Shown here piece after piece: positions 58,401 to 62,964 of a stretch of DNA of 64,000 nt. This stretch comes from Schistocerca nitens (lineage: Eukaryota; Arthropoda; Insecta; Orthoptera; Acrididae), in assembly GCF_023898315.1 (NCBI RefSeq), contig NC_064616.1, positions 707,759,389 through 707,823,388 on the forward strand, in the 5' to 3' direction. The first letter of the stretch is position 1. Every line of letters begins with the position of its first letter. Under the pieces are notes generated by a model. That model was given only the letters and a program-made list of their open reading frames with translations, was not told the origin of the DNA and searched no databases. A program made the translations under genes and the position numbers.

Positions 58401-59502
58401 GTCAAAAGTGGTTTATTGGAGTCTTGATGATTAGTAGGCATGCCCTCACATTCCATTCCCTTCCAGTCCAGCATCGTGTCACTGTCACACTTGAATGCTC
58501 CACAAATCTGGATATTGTGTGATTTGACCAGCCTGCCAAATGGACACCAACAGTGAGGCCCCTTTCAAACTCTGTCTGGTACTAAAAACACTGTCTCACA
58601 CGAGTGAACAGTATCTGTGTTCTTCACAGGTATCACTGAACATTTGATGCTGTTTGCACCGATACCATACCATATCATACCAGGCCTAGTGACAACACTA
58701 AACATGAGCAAAATTAATGCACTCTGGTAGCTGTTCTTCCCCGTCACAGAGAGTTCCAGTTCTAATCATTTACATACCCGCCAATGATGTCTATGTGTAT
58801 GGAAGTGCATTGACATCTTACCGCACCATCTGGCTGCTTCACTTCATTTGTCGACCAATCTACATGTTAAGTGTGTGTCATAGATGAGTTTTGTGGTTAT
58901 GTTGGCAAGGTACAGTAGTTGAGGAAGTCTGCCTAACTAATGACTCTGACAATTGTCTTCAGGTTTTCACCTAAGAATTGAGCATTGACTTTGAATCAAC
59001 TCGTTGGAAATTGTGGGAACAACAGAATGTTAAATTGTGATAGTACAAAAGTTTTTCGTGTTTCAGTTTCTGCTTTGTGTGCTGACACTTTAGCACATCA
59101 AAGTTGGATGTAGTTAACTGATAACATAAAATTCCTCCTGGTATGTAAGATACACAGATCAGTTAGTACTAGTGTTTTATACATTTCAACATTAATTTCG
59201 GATAATACTTTTGAATATGTAACTTCTTAATGCAAAGTCCAGGATGGAATATTGTTGCAAACTTTTTAATGTATTTGATATCAGATTATATTTGTGCCTT
59301 TTGACTGTAACATCCTTGTACATATTTTGCAGTGTTTTAATTGACCCATCCTCATGTTTTACAGAATTACTTGGAATTGACCGCCAAAGTGAGATAGGTT
59401 TTCTAGCTTATTTAGAGCATATGAGGTACCTTGAAGTGGGTTCTTTTTTGAAAAATCCAAAGAATCCTGTATGGGTTTTGGAAAGCGAAACCCACCTTAC
59501 TG
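16036..59502 (+). CDS. MINDY3: MINDY3 (FAM188A) K48-linkage deubiquitinase, 5' six coding exons, 3' part outside window
   Basis: Six exons splice in phase to about 290 residues. The family are cysteine proteases that trim long K48-linked ubiquitin chains in the cytoplasm and nucleus. The start MADFSGNQGNEINEIKRLLW leads into WAQGFCFSSDEPTALVQNH and the catalytic loop GGPCAVIAPVQAF with Cys53. Exon 4 ends in TYGVLLFLYSVIMTK; exon 5 has YGYGSQSLINLMLTGRAV; exon 6 has LLGIDRQSEIGFL and ends in VWVLESETHLT with the catalytic His at residue 288. In the human protein the Cys and His are near 51 and 287, so spacing is conserved. The vertebrate protein is about 445 residues, so roughly 150 C-terminal residues must lie to the right. 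No further exon was found in 59503-62950. It is MINDY3 rather than MINDY4 by the PCAVIAPVQAF loop. Introns are 78 nt and 17.5, 4.8, 16.0 and 4.2 kb. Confidence 0.95.
16214..16347 (+). CDS. MINDY3: MINDY3 exon 2 with catalytic Cys
   Basis: Residues 34-78, including NHGGPCAVIAPVQAF; Cys53 is the nucleophile by family analogy. It ends NNWRE exactly on a codon boundary before donor GTAAGA. Confidence 0.96.
16348..19565. other. Intron 2, first part: nothing recognised
   Basis: AT-rich intronic sequence without convincing coding or transposon motifs. A short (TTTA)n run lies near 16753. Confidence 0.6.
19577..20026. mobile_element. Inverted tRNA-like SINE with 11-bp target duplication
   Basis: Both ends carry the same 31-base terminus (GAAACTTCCTGGCAGATTAA and onward) in inverted orientation, at 19577 and ending at 20010. 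Each arm of about 150 bp includes a tRNA-like segment with GTAGCTCAGATGGTAGAGCA and a GAGTTCGAGTC B-box; the left is on the minus strand, the right on the plus strand. GCCTTTAAAGT flanks the unit at 19566-19576 and 20027-20037. This shows that the whole inverted structure was inserted as one retroposed unit. The tRNA-like anticodon loop in the right arm reads CGTGAAA and lacks the usual U33, so it is not a working tRNA gene. Confidence 0.85.
20038..23924. other. Intron 2: mostly unrecognised sequence
   Basis: The only structure seen is a degenerate minisatellite-like patch at 20375-20540. A 125-codon + strand ORF at 22383-22760 has no motif, ordinary base use and no neighbouring support; it is not called a gene. 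Confidence 0.5.
20375..20540. repeat. Degenerate minisatellite
   Basis: Four to five imperfect units of about 33-48 bp. Each has a form of GGATCCCAATC.TGATA.GGG followed by TTTCTTTAC or TTTTCTCCAC. Examples start near 20375, 20407, 20442 and 20490. Units vary in length and have diverged. Confidence 0.55.
23925..25300 (-). pseudogene. Broken multi-copy ORF with RNase H-like motifs, family unnamed
   Basis: Minus-strand fragments appear in a consistent order: KLTLSGAAISENYKELFSK (25.15 kb), FIDMQSVLDQETAASE (25.0 kb), SQATIHTVIYSSRNRK then VSDCIRFNTITV (24.65 kb), and YFSETSSTQYKSF (24.53 kb, family YFSDG..SQYKN). SHGKSPCEGVAGTTKQLTLR (24.4 kb) and PGQYTADIYEKVCWIGNV (24.05 kb) complete the series. 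I recognise this order from repeated, uncharacterised insect proteins. The YFSDG block and its spacing resemble the second strand-Asp of an RNase H-like nuclease, but that is inference. At least four shifts or stops break it. It lies antisense inside MINDY3 intron 2. No terminal repeats were found. It could be a decayed transposase or a host-gene family copy. Confidence 0.55.
25778..26736. mobile_element. Non-autonomous element with 280-bp terminal inverted repeats holding tRNA-like segments
   Basis: The left arm 25778-26060 starts CAAGGGAACCTCCCCATCGC. The right arm 26455-26736 reads the same from the other end (CAAGGGAACCTCCCCATAGC). The two arms match across about 280 bp with small differences. 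Each arm contains a tRNA-like segment (GGAGCGCCGTGGT.. with B-box-like GGTTCAAGTCT). TGA flanks both outer ends (25775-25777 and 26737-26739), possibly a 3-bp duplication. The about 395-bp centre shows no convincing transposase. Superfamily unresolved. Confidence 0.8.
26740..28179. other. Intron 2: nothing recognised
   Basis: No coding similarity or repeat was recognised on either strand. Confidence 0.5.
28180..29980 (+). mobile_element. 5'-truncated LINE (RT thumb plus RNase H), degraded
   Basis: The first recognisable block is ETMKFLGLMLGRKLSWSTHV at about 28395, the post-palm block of LINE reverse transcriptases. ARCMWSLNVLCVLKGTSW and later GAFYTSPVQS follow. An RNase H domain comes next: YSDCSLSDHGVGCAFIIG near 29040 and FTAEFFTLYQATQYI near 29140. 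VPGHVGLTGNG near 29335 is the His-containing block. A decayed C-terminus and 3'UTR run to an A-rich end near 29977. LINEs with both RT and RNase H belong to the I/jockey-related group. Shifts near 28530, 28600 and 29210 break it. Its palm domain is missing because of 5' truncation. Confidence 0.85.
30020..30545 (+). pseudogene. Decayed coding remnant of unknown family
   Basis: Several + strand frames have protein-like composition: YVRRFKEKVTDLWARDPHVN near 30235, DLEELEFLQEKTRPPEVLAS then LSDREFYQCSLL near 30340-30430, and TVTKWVQERGGS then NEVLKEENEKIRISTK near 30440-30535. The segments are charged and helical, and read as one chain across stops. I do not recognise the family with confidence. 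Gag-like or ORF1-like proteins are possible. Confidence 0.35.
30655..30775 (-). mobile_element. Degraded tRNA-derived SINE
   Basis: The minus strand reads TACAGCTCAATGATTAAGGC (A-box region), then GGGTGGAAGTCCCGATCTGG (decayed B-box region). The spacing fits a tRNA-derived head. No target duplication was seen and the body is short or lost. Confidence 0.5.
31257..32883 (+). CDS. LINE reverse transcriptase, uninterrupted, endonuclease half missing
   Basis: About 541 codons are open from IWKEYFEDLLN at the insertion edge to a TGA at 32881. The few codons before it come from the target duplication, so no native start exists. Reverse transcriptase blocks in order: GKAPGWDEVTVDMI (residue about 55); IPEDWKKGIIVPIFKKGD with CENYRGITLLCHCGKIYEKI; EEQYGFRPGRSTTDLIFA; AFLDIEKAYDSICR; NGLRQGSALSPLLFIIVMDE; and the catalytic VLFADDLMLWG near 32075-32105. 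The C-terminus has the LQWYGHMKRMDEGRIPKRMF and GRPRDRW blocks. All catalytic Asp residues of the palm are present. It probably has no own promoter; any expression would come with MINDY3 pre-mRNA. RTE or a neighbouring clade is likely. Confidence 0.9.
31257..32886 (+). mobile_element. Recent 5'-truncated LINE insertion with 10-bp target duplication
   Basis: TGTACGTAAA lies at 31247-31256 and again at 32887-32896, flanking the insertion. The body carries one long open frame for reverse transcriptase. The 3' end is a short ATGATGATG run, as in RTE-type and related LINEs, rather than poly(A). The endonuclease half is missing through 5' truncation. The open frame argues for recent arrival in MINDY3 intron 2. 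Confidence 0.88.
32897..33863. other. End of intron 2: nothing recognised
   Basis: AT-rich intronic sequence; a short GT run lies near 33834. The acceptor for exon 3 is TTTCATTAG. Confidence 0.6.
33864..34093 (+). CDS. MINDY3: MINDY3 exon 3
   Basis: It starts in phase 0 with VEQDTQNELLVGAICEILVQ and continues QAARQNGGRFVLVDTCDSPT. A Ser/Pro/Asn-rich, poorly conserved loop follows, then CCQKQFHAHLR. Donor GTAAAT follows TTA-AG. The low-complexity loop matches the variable insert that MINDY3 proteins carry between these conserved helices. Confidence 0.92.
34483..34740 (+). mobile_element. tRNA-derived SINE (family B)
   Basis: The tRNA-like head CGCAGCTCGTGGTCTTGCGG carries an A-box. The B-box is GGTTCGATTCC in CCCGGGTTCGATTCCCGGCG. 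A tRNA-unrelated body of about 180 bp ends TCATTTCATTTCAGTTT. No clear target duplication was seen. It lies in MINDY3 intron 3. Confidence 0.85.
34741..36180. other. Intron 3: mostly unrecognised
   Basis: AT-rich intronic sequence. 35376-35500 (CATTTGTTAAGGCACTGG, then GATCAGGTAATCTGTGG) may be a decayed copy of the SINE family seen at 43694, but is too diverged to call. Confidence 0.4.
36255..36490 (+). pseudogene. Mariner-type transposase C-terminal fragment
   Basis: The frame reads WEALRHPPY, then after small changes a decayed form of the SPDL..CDFHIF.PLKKHL block (FLDH, KAFAF). A shifted RTKRCTS..NRDSIGNHKHFS follows, aligning with the DEEV..WL..QP..FF tail of mariner transposases. Stops and shifts are frequent. 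No inverted repeats were found around it. Confidence 0.45.
36491..38028. other. Intron 3: nothing recognised
   Basis: Contains a C-rich patch at 36645-36685. No coding or repeat family was identified. Confidence 0.5.
38029..38693 (+). mobile_element. Internally deleted mariner-type element
   Basis: The outer ends match as inverted repeats over about 70 bp: TGATGCCTCCAAATTTTTTA read from the right end against TAATGCCTCCAAATTTTTTA from 38039. Inside, the + strand reads PPPYRPDLAPI near 38365, then EELRGLHFDSNEAGQAEVRL with WISQQSQIF, and ends CVHREGGYVEK-stop at 38583. This is the third catalytic Asp block and C-terminus of a mariner transposase. The N-terminal and first catalytic parts are missing. 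The right end lies 210 bp before MINDY3 exon 4. Confidence 0.82.
38904..39018 (+). CDS. MINDY3: MINDY3 exon 4
   Basis: Acceptor TTTGTTGTAG precedes A|GTC, and donor GTAATG follows ATGACAAAG. The first base completes the Arg codon left by exon 3 (AG+A), and the exon closes on a codon boundary, giving 39 codons. It reads VLTFENKEEVETFYLQRIYT, then LQGTYGVLLFLYSVIMTK, the conserved YGVLLFLYSV helix of MINDY3. No complete ORF covers it, because the exon is short and its flanks are closed. Confidence 0.93.
39019..39567. other. Intron 4, first part: nothing recognised
   Basis: AT-rich, no motif recognised. Confidence 0.6.
39568..40495 (+). mobile_element. Internally deleted mariner-type transposon, TA duplication
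   Basis: Inverted repeats of about 32 bp: CAGGGCTATTACAAATGATT at 39568 and CAGGGTTATTACAAATGATT read from 40495. TATA lies on both sides. The 928-bp element holds an N-terminal and a C-terminal piece of transposase joined by a deletion near 39995. The sharpness of its ends suggests a young family. Confidence 0.92.
39739..40378 (+). pseudogene. Mariner-type transposase, first catalytic Asp deleted, frameshifted
   Basis: MATGAEKAYVVLEMHSHQSV starts the helix-turn-helix domain, continued by FRTKFNKDPPTANSIRRWYV and GRPAVSEETVERV. At about 39995 the frame breaks. In the next frame (39947-40378) the catalytic region resumes with DFIFQQDGASPHFHHDV, PPRSPDLTPCDFSLWGYVKD, and a C-terminus ending KGAHIEHL. 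The first catalytic Asp and its surroundings are lost. The second and third acidic residues remain. The protein cannot be active, but the element could be moved by a relative. Confidence 0.9.
40498..40906. other. Intron 4: nothing recognised
   Basis: AT-rich spacer between the mariner element and the antisense Penelope-like remnant. Confidence 0.5.
40907..40964. repeat. (TG)n followed by poly(T)
   Basis: TG units at 40907-40941, then a T run to 40964. Because the minus strand ORF of the neighbouring Penelope-like element ends here, this may be its simple-repeat 3' tail. Confidence 0.9.
40965..42960 (-). mobile_element. Antisense Penelope-like element remnant (RT and GIY-YIG)
   Basis: Minus-strand order: a decayed N-terminal RT region near 42560-42250 with HIPPTNKYVAQ; GKIYTQADGVAMSNSVTG at about 41960; a shifted YVDDTLIL-type catalytic block near 41870 (LADGDNTDITTVHQALSN follows); and FAMEMEIDNSINYLHLT near 41760. 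Near 41270 comes the GIY-YIG endonuclease segment, KIACDVCSNFYIGQIRQNFN then TRYKQHIRNSDSNLSSFYLH. This RT-plus-GIY-YIG order defines Penelope-like elements, which integrate with a single protein. Frames are broken in at least five places. It is antisense to MINDY3. Confidence 0.8.
42895..42936. repeat. (TATC)n microsatellite
   Basis: About ten TATC/ATCT units with small interruptions. Confidence 0.9.
43171..43368 (+). mobile_element. tRNA-derived SINE (family A), 12-bp target duplication
   Basis: Starts GGCCGGCCGGTGTGGCCGAG with A-box TGGCCGAGCGGTT and B-box GGTTCGAATCC. It has the same body as the copy at 80-276 and the same end GAGCCATTTGAACCA. TTGCTTTAATTC flanks it at 43159-43170 and 43369-43380. 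The head resembles class II (Leu/Ser-type) tRNAs. Confidence 0.92.
43694..43925 (+). mobile_element. tRNA-derived SINE (family C)
   Basis: The head is GTGAGGTGGTGCAGTGGTTA, with a decayed B-box CAGTTCAAACCTGCC. The conserved body reads TCCTGATTTAGGTTTCCTGC, then CTAAATCGCTTCAGGCAAAT, and ends ATGGGACCGATGACC with CCCCCAAATCGTCC. This body is widely shared by insect SINEs as I remember them. No clear target duplication. Confidence 0.85.
43926..44639. other. Intron 4: nothing recognised
   Basis: No coding similarity seen on either strand. Confidence 0.5.
44640..45620 (-). mobile_element. Antisense degraded LINE (RT palm to C-terminus)
   Basis: Minus-strand reading: GRSSILSPLLFDAYSEHIIG at about 45370, then INLRYVDDTLIIAKTSN near 45250, the RT catalytic block with YVDD. 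Beyond the palm, shifted frames give a WTLTK..-like region, then DALDIWWCRRLLRILWTAH near 44830 and SIRTKLDTCQWKSIEIFWSH near 44730, the typical C-terminal R.L.I.WT and I...GHI-type blocks. The upstream part begins near 45540. Many breaks. It is related in style to RTE/craniate-type LINEs; clade unresolved. Confidence 0.78.
45621..46040. other. Intron 4: nothing recognised
   Basis: AT-rich spacer without motifs. Confidence 0.5.
46041..46310 (+). pseudogene. Helitron-type PIF1 helicase C-terminal fragment
   Basis: The frame reads CPKFCNSTHLQIKTMKNAVI, then ESTILADPAAGEVSLMPCIT and MIPRDLPTRFK. A stop follows, and LQFPIKVLFEVTINKVQGQ completes the block. The layout (P.LCNGTRL...IEATIL.G...G..V.IPRI...P.D.PF.FKR.QFP....FA.TINK.QGQ) is the C-terminal block of PIF1-type helicases in Helitron Rep/Hel proteins. 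In Helitrons this domain unwinds DNA during rolling-circle transposition. Only this block remains. It stops just short of the TA microsatellite. Confidence 0.72.
46348..46408. repeat. (TA)n microsatellite
   Basis: About 30 TA units; the minus-strand ORF across it is the repeat. Confidence 0.97.
46409..47755. other. Intron 4: nothing firm; possible tRNA-like relic at 47565-47640
   Basis: Unrecognised except for CCATAGCACAATGGTCAGCA with a downstream GTCGCAGGTTCAAATGG. These have the spacing of A- and B-boxes of a tRNA-derived relic. There is no convincing cloverleaf. Confidence 0.4.
47758..48885. mobile_element. Non-autonomous pogo/Tigger-type element, TA duplication
   Basis: Ends CAGTGAAACCCCACTTTGAC at 47758 and, from the other side, CAGTATAACCCCACTTTTAC at 48885. 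Both are flanked by TA. The CAGT..AACCCCAC terminus is typical of pogo/Tigger elements. The 1128-bp body has no transposase motif. Inner sequences near the two ends also pair weakly. Confidence 0.8.
48888..49879. other. Intron 4: nothing recognised
   Basis: Two overlapping short + strand ORFs (49370-49697) have no motif. Confidence 0.5.
49880..52150 (-). pseudogene. Broken multi-copy gene with RNase H-like motifs (DUF7869-type by memory)
   Basis: Minus-strand fragments follow a consistent order. First an acidic N-terminus, DDLFTEEEIVSQLNIAY (52.1 kb, ending before a donor-like GTATGA). Then IGYKRSQNGKI and the Cys-rich MCTSKMCQKFVQRKCHQIFT (51.28 kb), and FNNFWETMSQDQRKIYI. VCKKMFLNTIGIKEWTVRYW (51.03 kb) is followed by PKLPPHYCRKSFSKLY (50.86 kb) and FPKEDQCNLC (50.68 kb). 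The candidate active-site blocks are VYVIDLQAM (50.54 kb), VTLYSDSCTCCNRN (50.29 kb) and TVNTRVECDSVHSSI (50.17 kb). The last three blocks carry D, D and E/D in RNase H-like order. I recall this protein family as repeated and uncharacterised in insects, with a DUF7869 domain; that name is from memory. At least five shifts or stops break it. Transposase or domesticated nuclease origin is inference. Confidence 0.65.
52151..55031. other. End of intron 4: nothing firm
   Basis: Contains the CCT/CTT microsatellite at 54375-54424 and several short ORFs without motifs. Confidence 0.5.
54375..54424. repeat. (TCC)n/(TTC)n microsatellite
   Basis: Pyrimidine-pure tract of TCC then TTC units. Confidence 0.92.
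55032..55185 (+). CDS. MINDY3: MINDY3 exon 5
   Basis: Acceptor TGTTTTTGCAG, then GVEQIMAEVNDPAEPFIDDT, YGYGSQSLINLMLTGRAVGN and VWDHEQDVGGL, ending CTC-A before donor GTTAGT. The single trailing A joins AA of exon 6 to make Lys, which keeps the conserved LKLLGI junction. Confidence 0.95.
55186..56006. other. Intron 5, first part: nothing recognised
   Basis: AT-rich, no motif. Confidence 0.6.
56007..56698. mobile_element. Second foldback element with Penelope-like terminal sequence
   Basis: Arms 56007-56335 and about 56372-56698 are inverted copies with roughly 85% match; for example, GCATATGTCCATATACATATTGCTCACA-type sequence in both arms and TTTCAACAGACTTTGCTGT in both. A spacer of about 36 nt separates them. 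Oriented outward, each arm has CTGAAGAT.ACAGCAAAGTCTG.TGAAACC.GTT, the pattern I associate with Penelope-like element ends and analogous to that in 8065-9118. The right arm has a private 18-19 bp duplication (AAGATAACAGCAAAGTCTG twice). No coding capacity; no target duplication seen. Confidence 0.75.
56960..57767 (-). pseudogene. Tc1-like transposase, degraded
   Basis: The minus strand reads QDNACSHMAHISMHF at about 57235, corresponding to QDNARPH around the second catalytic Asp. LTWPARSPDLVPHRM follows; the family has SPIEH, so the catalytic Glu is lost or shifted. Upstream frames (57543-57767) give HVQAAVNSKTQSAEF and similar, with little recognisable. Stops and shifts occur throughout. Confidence 0.7.
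57754..58430. repeat. 29-bp tandem array, about 23 units
   Basis: The unit GTCTTGGTAGTCAGAAGTGG then TTTATTGGA repeats with an exact 29-bp period. The internal units are identical to the eye. The first unit (57761) and the penultimate unit (58401) share one variant, GTCAAAAGTGG in place of GTCAGAAGTGG; the last partial unit diverges to GTCTTGATGATTAG. No spacers separate units, so it is not a CRISPR. 29 is not a multiple of three, so no repeated peptide is encoded. Confidence 0.97.
58863..59364. other. End of intron 5: nothing recognised
   Basis: Unrecognised intron sequence up to the acceptor TTTTACAG of exon 6. Confidence 0.6.
59365..59502 (+). CDS. MINDY3: MINDY3 exon 6 with catalytic His
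   Basis: AA completes Lys with exon 5. LLGIDRQSEIGFLAYLEHMR and YLEVGSFLKNPKNPVWVLES follow, then ETHLT. The His in ETHLT (residue 288) is the catalytic base by family analogy. It ends ACT-G before donor GTGAGT. Confidence 0.96.
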
Positions 59503-61030
59503 GTGAGTGAAATAATTAACTTTTTAAATTACTCTCTAGAGAATAAATCTTGCAGAATTACATGAAAAAAATATAAGGCATAACAATTTGTGTCCATTAT
59601 GTTATTGAGAGTTGGCCTTTTATTTGGTGATTGATGTTAAATTCAGTTAGTATTTCGCTGTTAACACATTGAAACTGTGTAATTTGTGAAAAGGAACAGT
59701 TTGTCAGTGAAATGCCTATGAAAACTGGGAAAAAATGCTATATTGGCAACATTACGTATGTCTGGAGCACAATCAGTTTACTTACACTAACGTGTGTTAG
59801 TGGACTTAGTCAGGAAAGCATCCTTTGATAACATCACCCACGACAATTTTGCATTGAACGTGTACTTATTAAATTTAGATAGATTCATAGTAGTAGTAGA
59901 TGTGTAGATGAAATCAGTAAAAAAAAGAAAAGTGATACACTATTTGTTGTTTCACCAAAACTTAAGTGGTAGGCATATGGATATGGACCAAAATTTTTAA
60001 TATGGTTGGAGTAGGGCTGGGGGTTAGTTCATTGGGGTATATGAACTTGCTGCACCTATCACCTTTTAGTTCCAGGGAATTAATTCTCCTACTGAGGAGC
60101 TGCTTGTTGCAGAAAAGCTAATGTAATAATTATCAAATACCTGTTCTGGAAATTGCAGTCTCACTGAAAACTTCTTTGTGCGCACTGTTCTAAAAATCAG
60201 AAAAGATCAGTTGGAGGGGGGGGGGGTCTTTACTAGGAGAGATCAATCTTTGGTGTTTAATCTGTGTTTAGCATTAGTGTAGACACTCCAAGAAACAGTC
60301 CAAAATTTGTTCTCTGAGAGAAATCGTAACTTCCACATTCGGTGTATACAGCGTGATGTGAAATAGGGCTTTGCACTTGCTATACATTCAGAGCCTGGTT
60401 CTCCACAACATACACTATACTGCTGAATAGTGCAAAATGCCTTTCAGTACATCTGGCATTAGTAGTTCCATAACCAAAACTGAAACTGGTTACCCAGTTG
60501 AGCGTGACATGTAACTGTTCAGTTAGCGCTCTTAGTAACTACACTGTCTTGTAGCTCAATGCATGTGTAAAATACCTCTCCAAAATACACTAAATCACAT
60601 GTAACAATAAAGTTGGAGTACTCCTTAGCATGTTCTATTCAGTTTTTAAGAAGAGATCATCTACCTGTGAAGCTGACTGAAATGTATAAACTTCACTTTA
60701 AACCTGGGGCTCAATGATTTTTATAGTGATCTCTCTGTAATAATGAATGCTCAGGAAAATGCATAAATAATACATTTTGTCTAAACGGGTTTAGCTTTGC
60801 AATGTTTAGTTCAGCATAACCTGCTTATATTCCTAATTTACAATTTTTTATATAAGTTAAGCTATTTTGTGTAGTTCAAAATGTGCAGTAATCTTAATAA
60901 CCTCTATAATTTTCAGTTCAGCAAAATAATGCTAGAGATTTCTATTAAAATGGAAGCTAGGTGGGAACAGTGAGGACTGTAGCTGTTAAACTGAACGTGT
61001 TTAAAAAAATTAACTTTAAACAATAATGCA

Positions 61031-61087
<57 letters not shown>

Positions 61088-62960
61088 AACTTTATATTCA
61101 TTAGTTTCTGGACATTGCCTATAAAGCTATTCAAGAGATACGGTGTTATGCAACATGTATTATTATCTCAAAATGTTCCACTATTTTCTAGCTTGACTGG
61201 TAGCTCACATATGTGCTGTTTGACACATGAGAACTGCACAGTTGCCTCACCTCGCCATAAATAAAAATAATGGACAGTCAGTCAAAAATAATGTCAGTGG
61301 AATATTAAGAACAGTATTCTTTTTTCTTGTAAATCAGATTCATTTGATAACTACCAGAAAAGTTAGACCTTTCCTGTAATGGAGCTACTTAAGATATACT
61401 GTTGCTCTTGGGTGGTTGTGTTAATAATGGCAATTGGTTGAGTGAATCGCAAAATGCAGATTGAAAAGCTCACTGAGCTTCCTAAATCAAAATATCAGAG
61501 TAATCAAATGAAGGTAAAGTGAATGGCTAACTGATCTTGACTCTAAAATTATTTGCATCTCAGTGCACCAGTTATGGAGTGGTGAAGTACTAAAGAGAGA
61601 TGTCTTGAGAAATTTTTATGCTGTAAATTCTTTGTATATGGGAGTGTGGACATTTATGTCATGTGTAAGGTTTCATTCAGAAGTACTGACCTACAAAATA
61701 TTGCACAAAGCAAATATTTGAAGATTGTCCAGGGCTGTAGTAGTTTTGAGGGGAGAATTTGTTTATTATTTCATGCTTCTAAGAGCCCCCATTTCATTCT
61801 GACATTCATCATTCCAAATTGTATTATGTCCACCAATGAACAAAATTAAGTTTCATATGTTTTTGTATTGTTTCCAAAGTGATCTTTCATGCTGTGAAGT
61901 TAGATTGTAACAAGTCATATTCACTAACAATGTGAATTTCTAAAATGTAAAGTAGAAAAACAGTCAGTTGCAGAAAGCATATTTTTTTTCTGCGATGTAA
62001 ATGCTAATGTAAATTCTCTAGACTACACTTAGACATCTTTGTGGCTATATGACTCTTCTGTGGTAATGCACCAATGATGACTATATCATACTCAAAATCT
62101 AGATCTGCTATAAATGGATTTCTGTGATGGACAGCTGTCCTTATGATTTGAATATTCGATGGTTGCTGTACACCATCCAGTGGATTCCAACATAGTGAAA
62201 ATATCTGCTGAGTACTAGCTGTTAGTTTTGAATTGTATTCAGTCCTCTATAGTGTGTATACAAATCGTATTGTGTCCAACATTAATATTACATGATGATG
62301 ATACTTTGCTCAGCTTGTTATACCGGCAAGTAGTGCACTTTTGTCAGCATTGCTGTGTTCAATAACACCAGTTATATTTTACATCTGAATTGTATGTGAG
62401 GGAACAGTTTTTTTTGTTTAGGGAGGAAGAAATTGCTGTAGGTGATAATTAAAAAAGAAGTCGAAAGGGGGAGGGGGGGAGGAATGTGTCCCTCAGCTTA
62501 AATCACCATACAGTAGAGTGAGTGAAGCAAAATAGACTGCTGTGAATAATTTGTTATGCAAACATTTTGGGGAGATTGAGATTTCTATTCCAATGTTGTT
62601 GATTGAATTGCTATGGTAACTGGCATGAGGAAGTTAGTATGCCAGCTTGTGGTTTCTTGGAAGGAGGACTGAACTAAATTGGAAGAGAAACCAGTAGGAT
62701 GGCCCTTCTGAAAGTTCTATGAATCAAAAAATTTAACCAGAACATTTGGATTTTGGATTAACCGTTTTGTTTGATAATATCAGAGGCATTTATATAATAA
62801 GGTATATAATTAAAGAATTATAGCAGGAAGATACTGTGAACTGCGTATCAATAGGTTTATGTGAAAATTTTTGTGTAATATCATGGTATTTATTGATAAG
62901 AGTTTAGTGTGATGTACATCCTGTTTGTCAGTTGGCAGCAAGTAAGATGTTATCGACCTT
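59503..62960. other. Intron 6: no further exon found
   Basis: I searched by eye for the expected continuation (a VFFA..-like strand after ETHLT) and saw none. It holds a GT microsatellite (61033-61086) and short G-rich runs (60217, 62467). The next exon probably lies beyond the LINE, outside the window. Confidence 0.55.
61033..61086. repeat. (GT)n microsatellite
   Basis: About 27 GT units. Confidence 0.97.
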
Positions 62961-62964
62961 CAAA

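Larger units (their letters stand above)
56806..58860 (-). mobile_element. Degraded Tc1-like element carrying a 29-bp satellite array
   Basis: Weak inverted ends: TGACAAAAGAAGTGAAGCAC near 56813 against CGACAAATGAAGTGAAGCAG read from the right near 58852, with TA at 56804-56805 and 58861-58862. Inside is a decayed minus-strand transposase. The tandem array at 57754-58430 interrupts it. The pairing of ends is partial because of decay. Confidence 0.68.

Noticed and set aside
57754-58430. Regular repeat that could suggest a CRISPR array
   Set aside because: Units are directly joined without spacers and lie in an insect intron; it is a tandem satellite.
59503-62960. Search for MINDY3 exon 7
   Set aside because: No segment with flanking AG/GT, the right phase and the expected continuation was found by eye; a short exon could still be missed.
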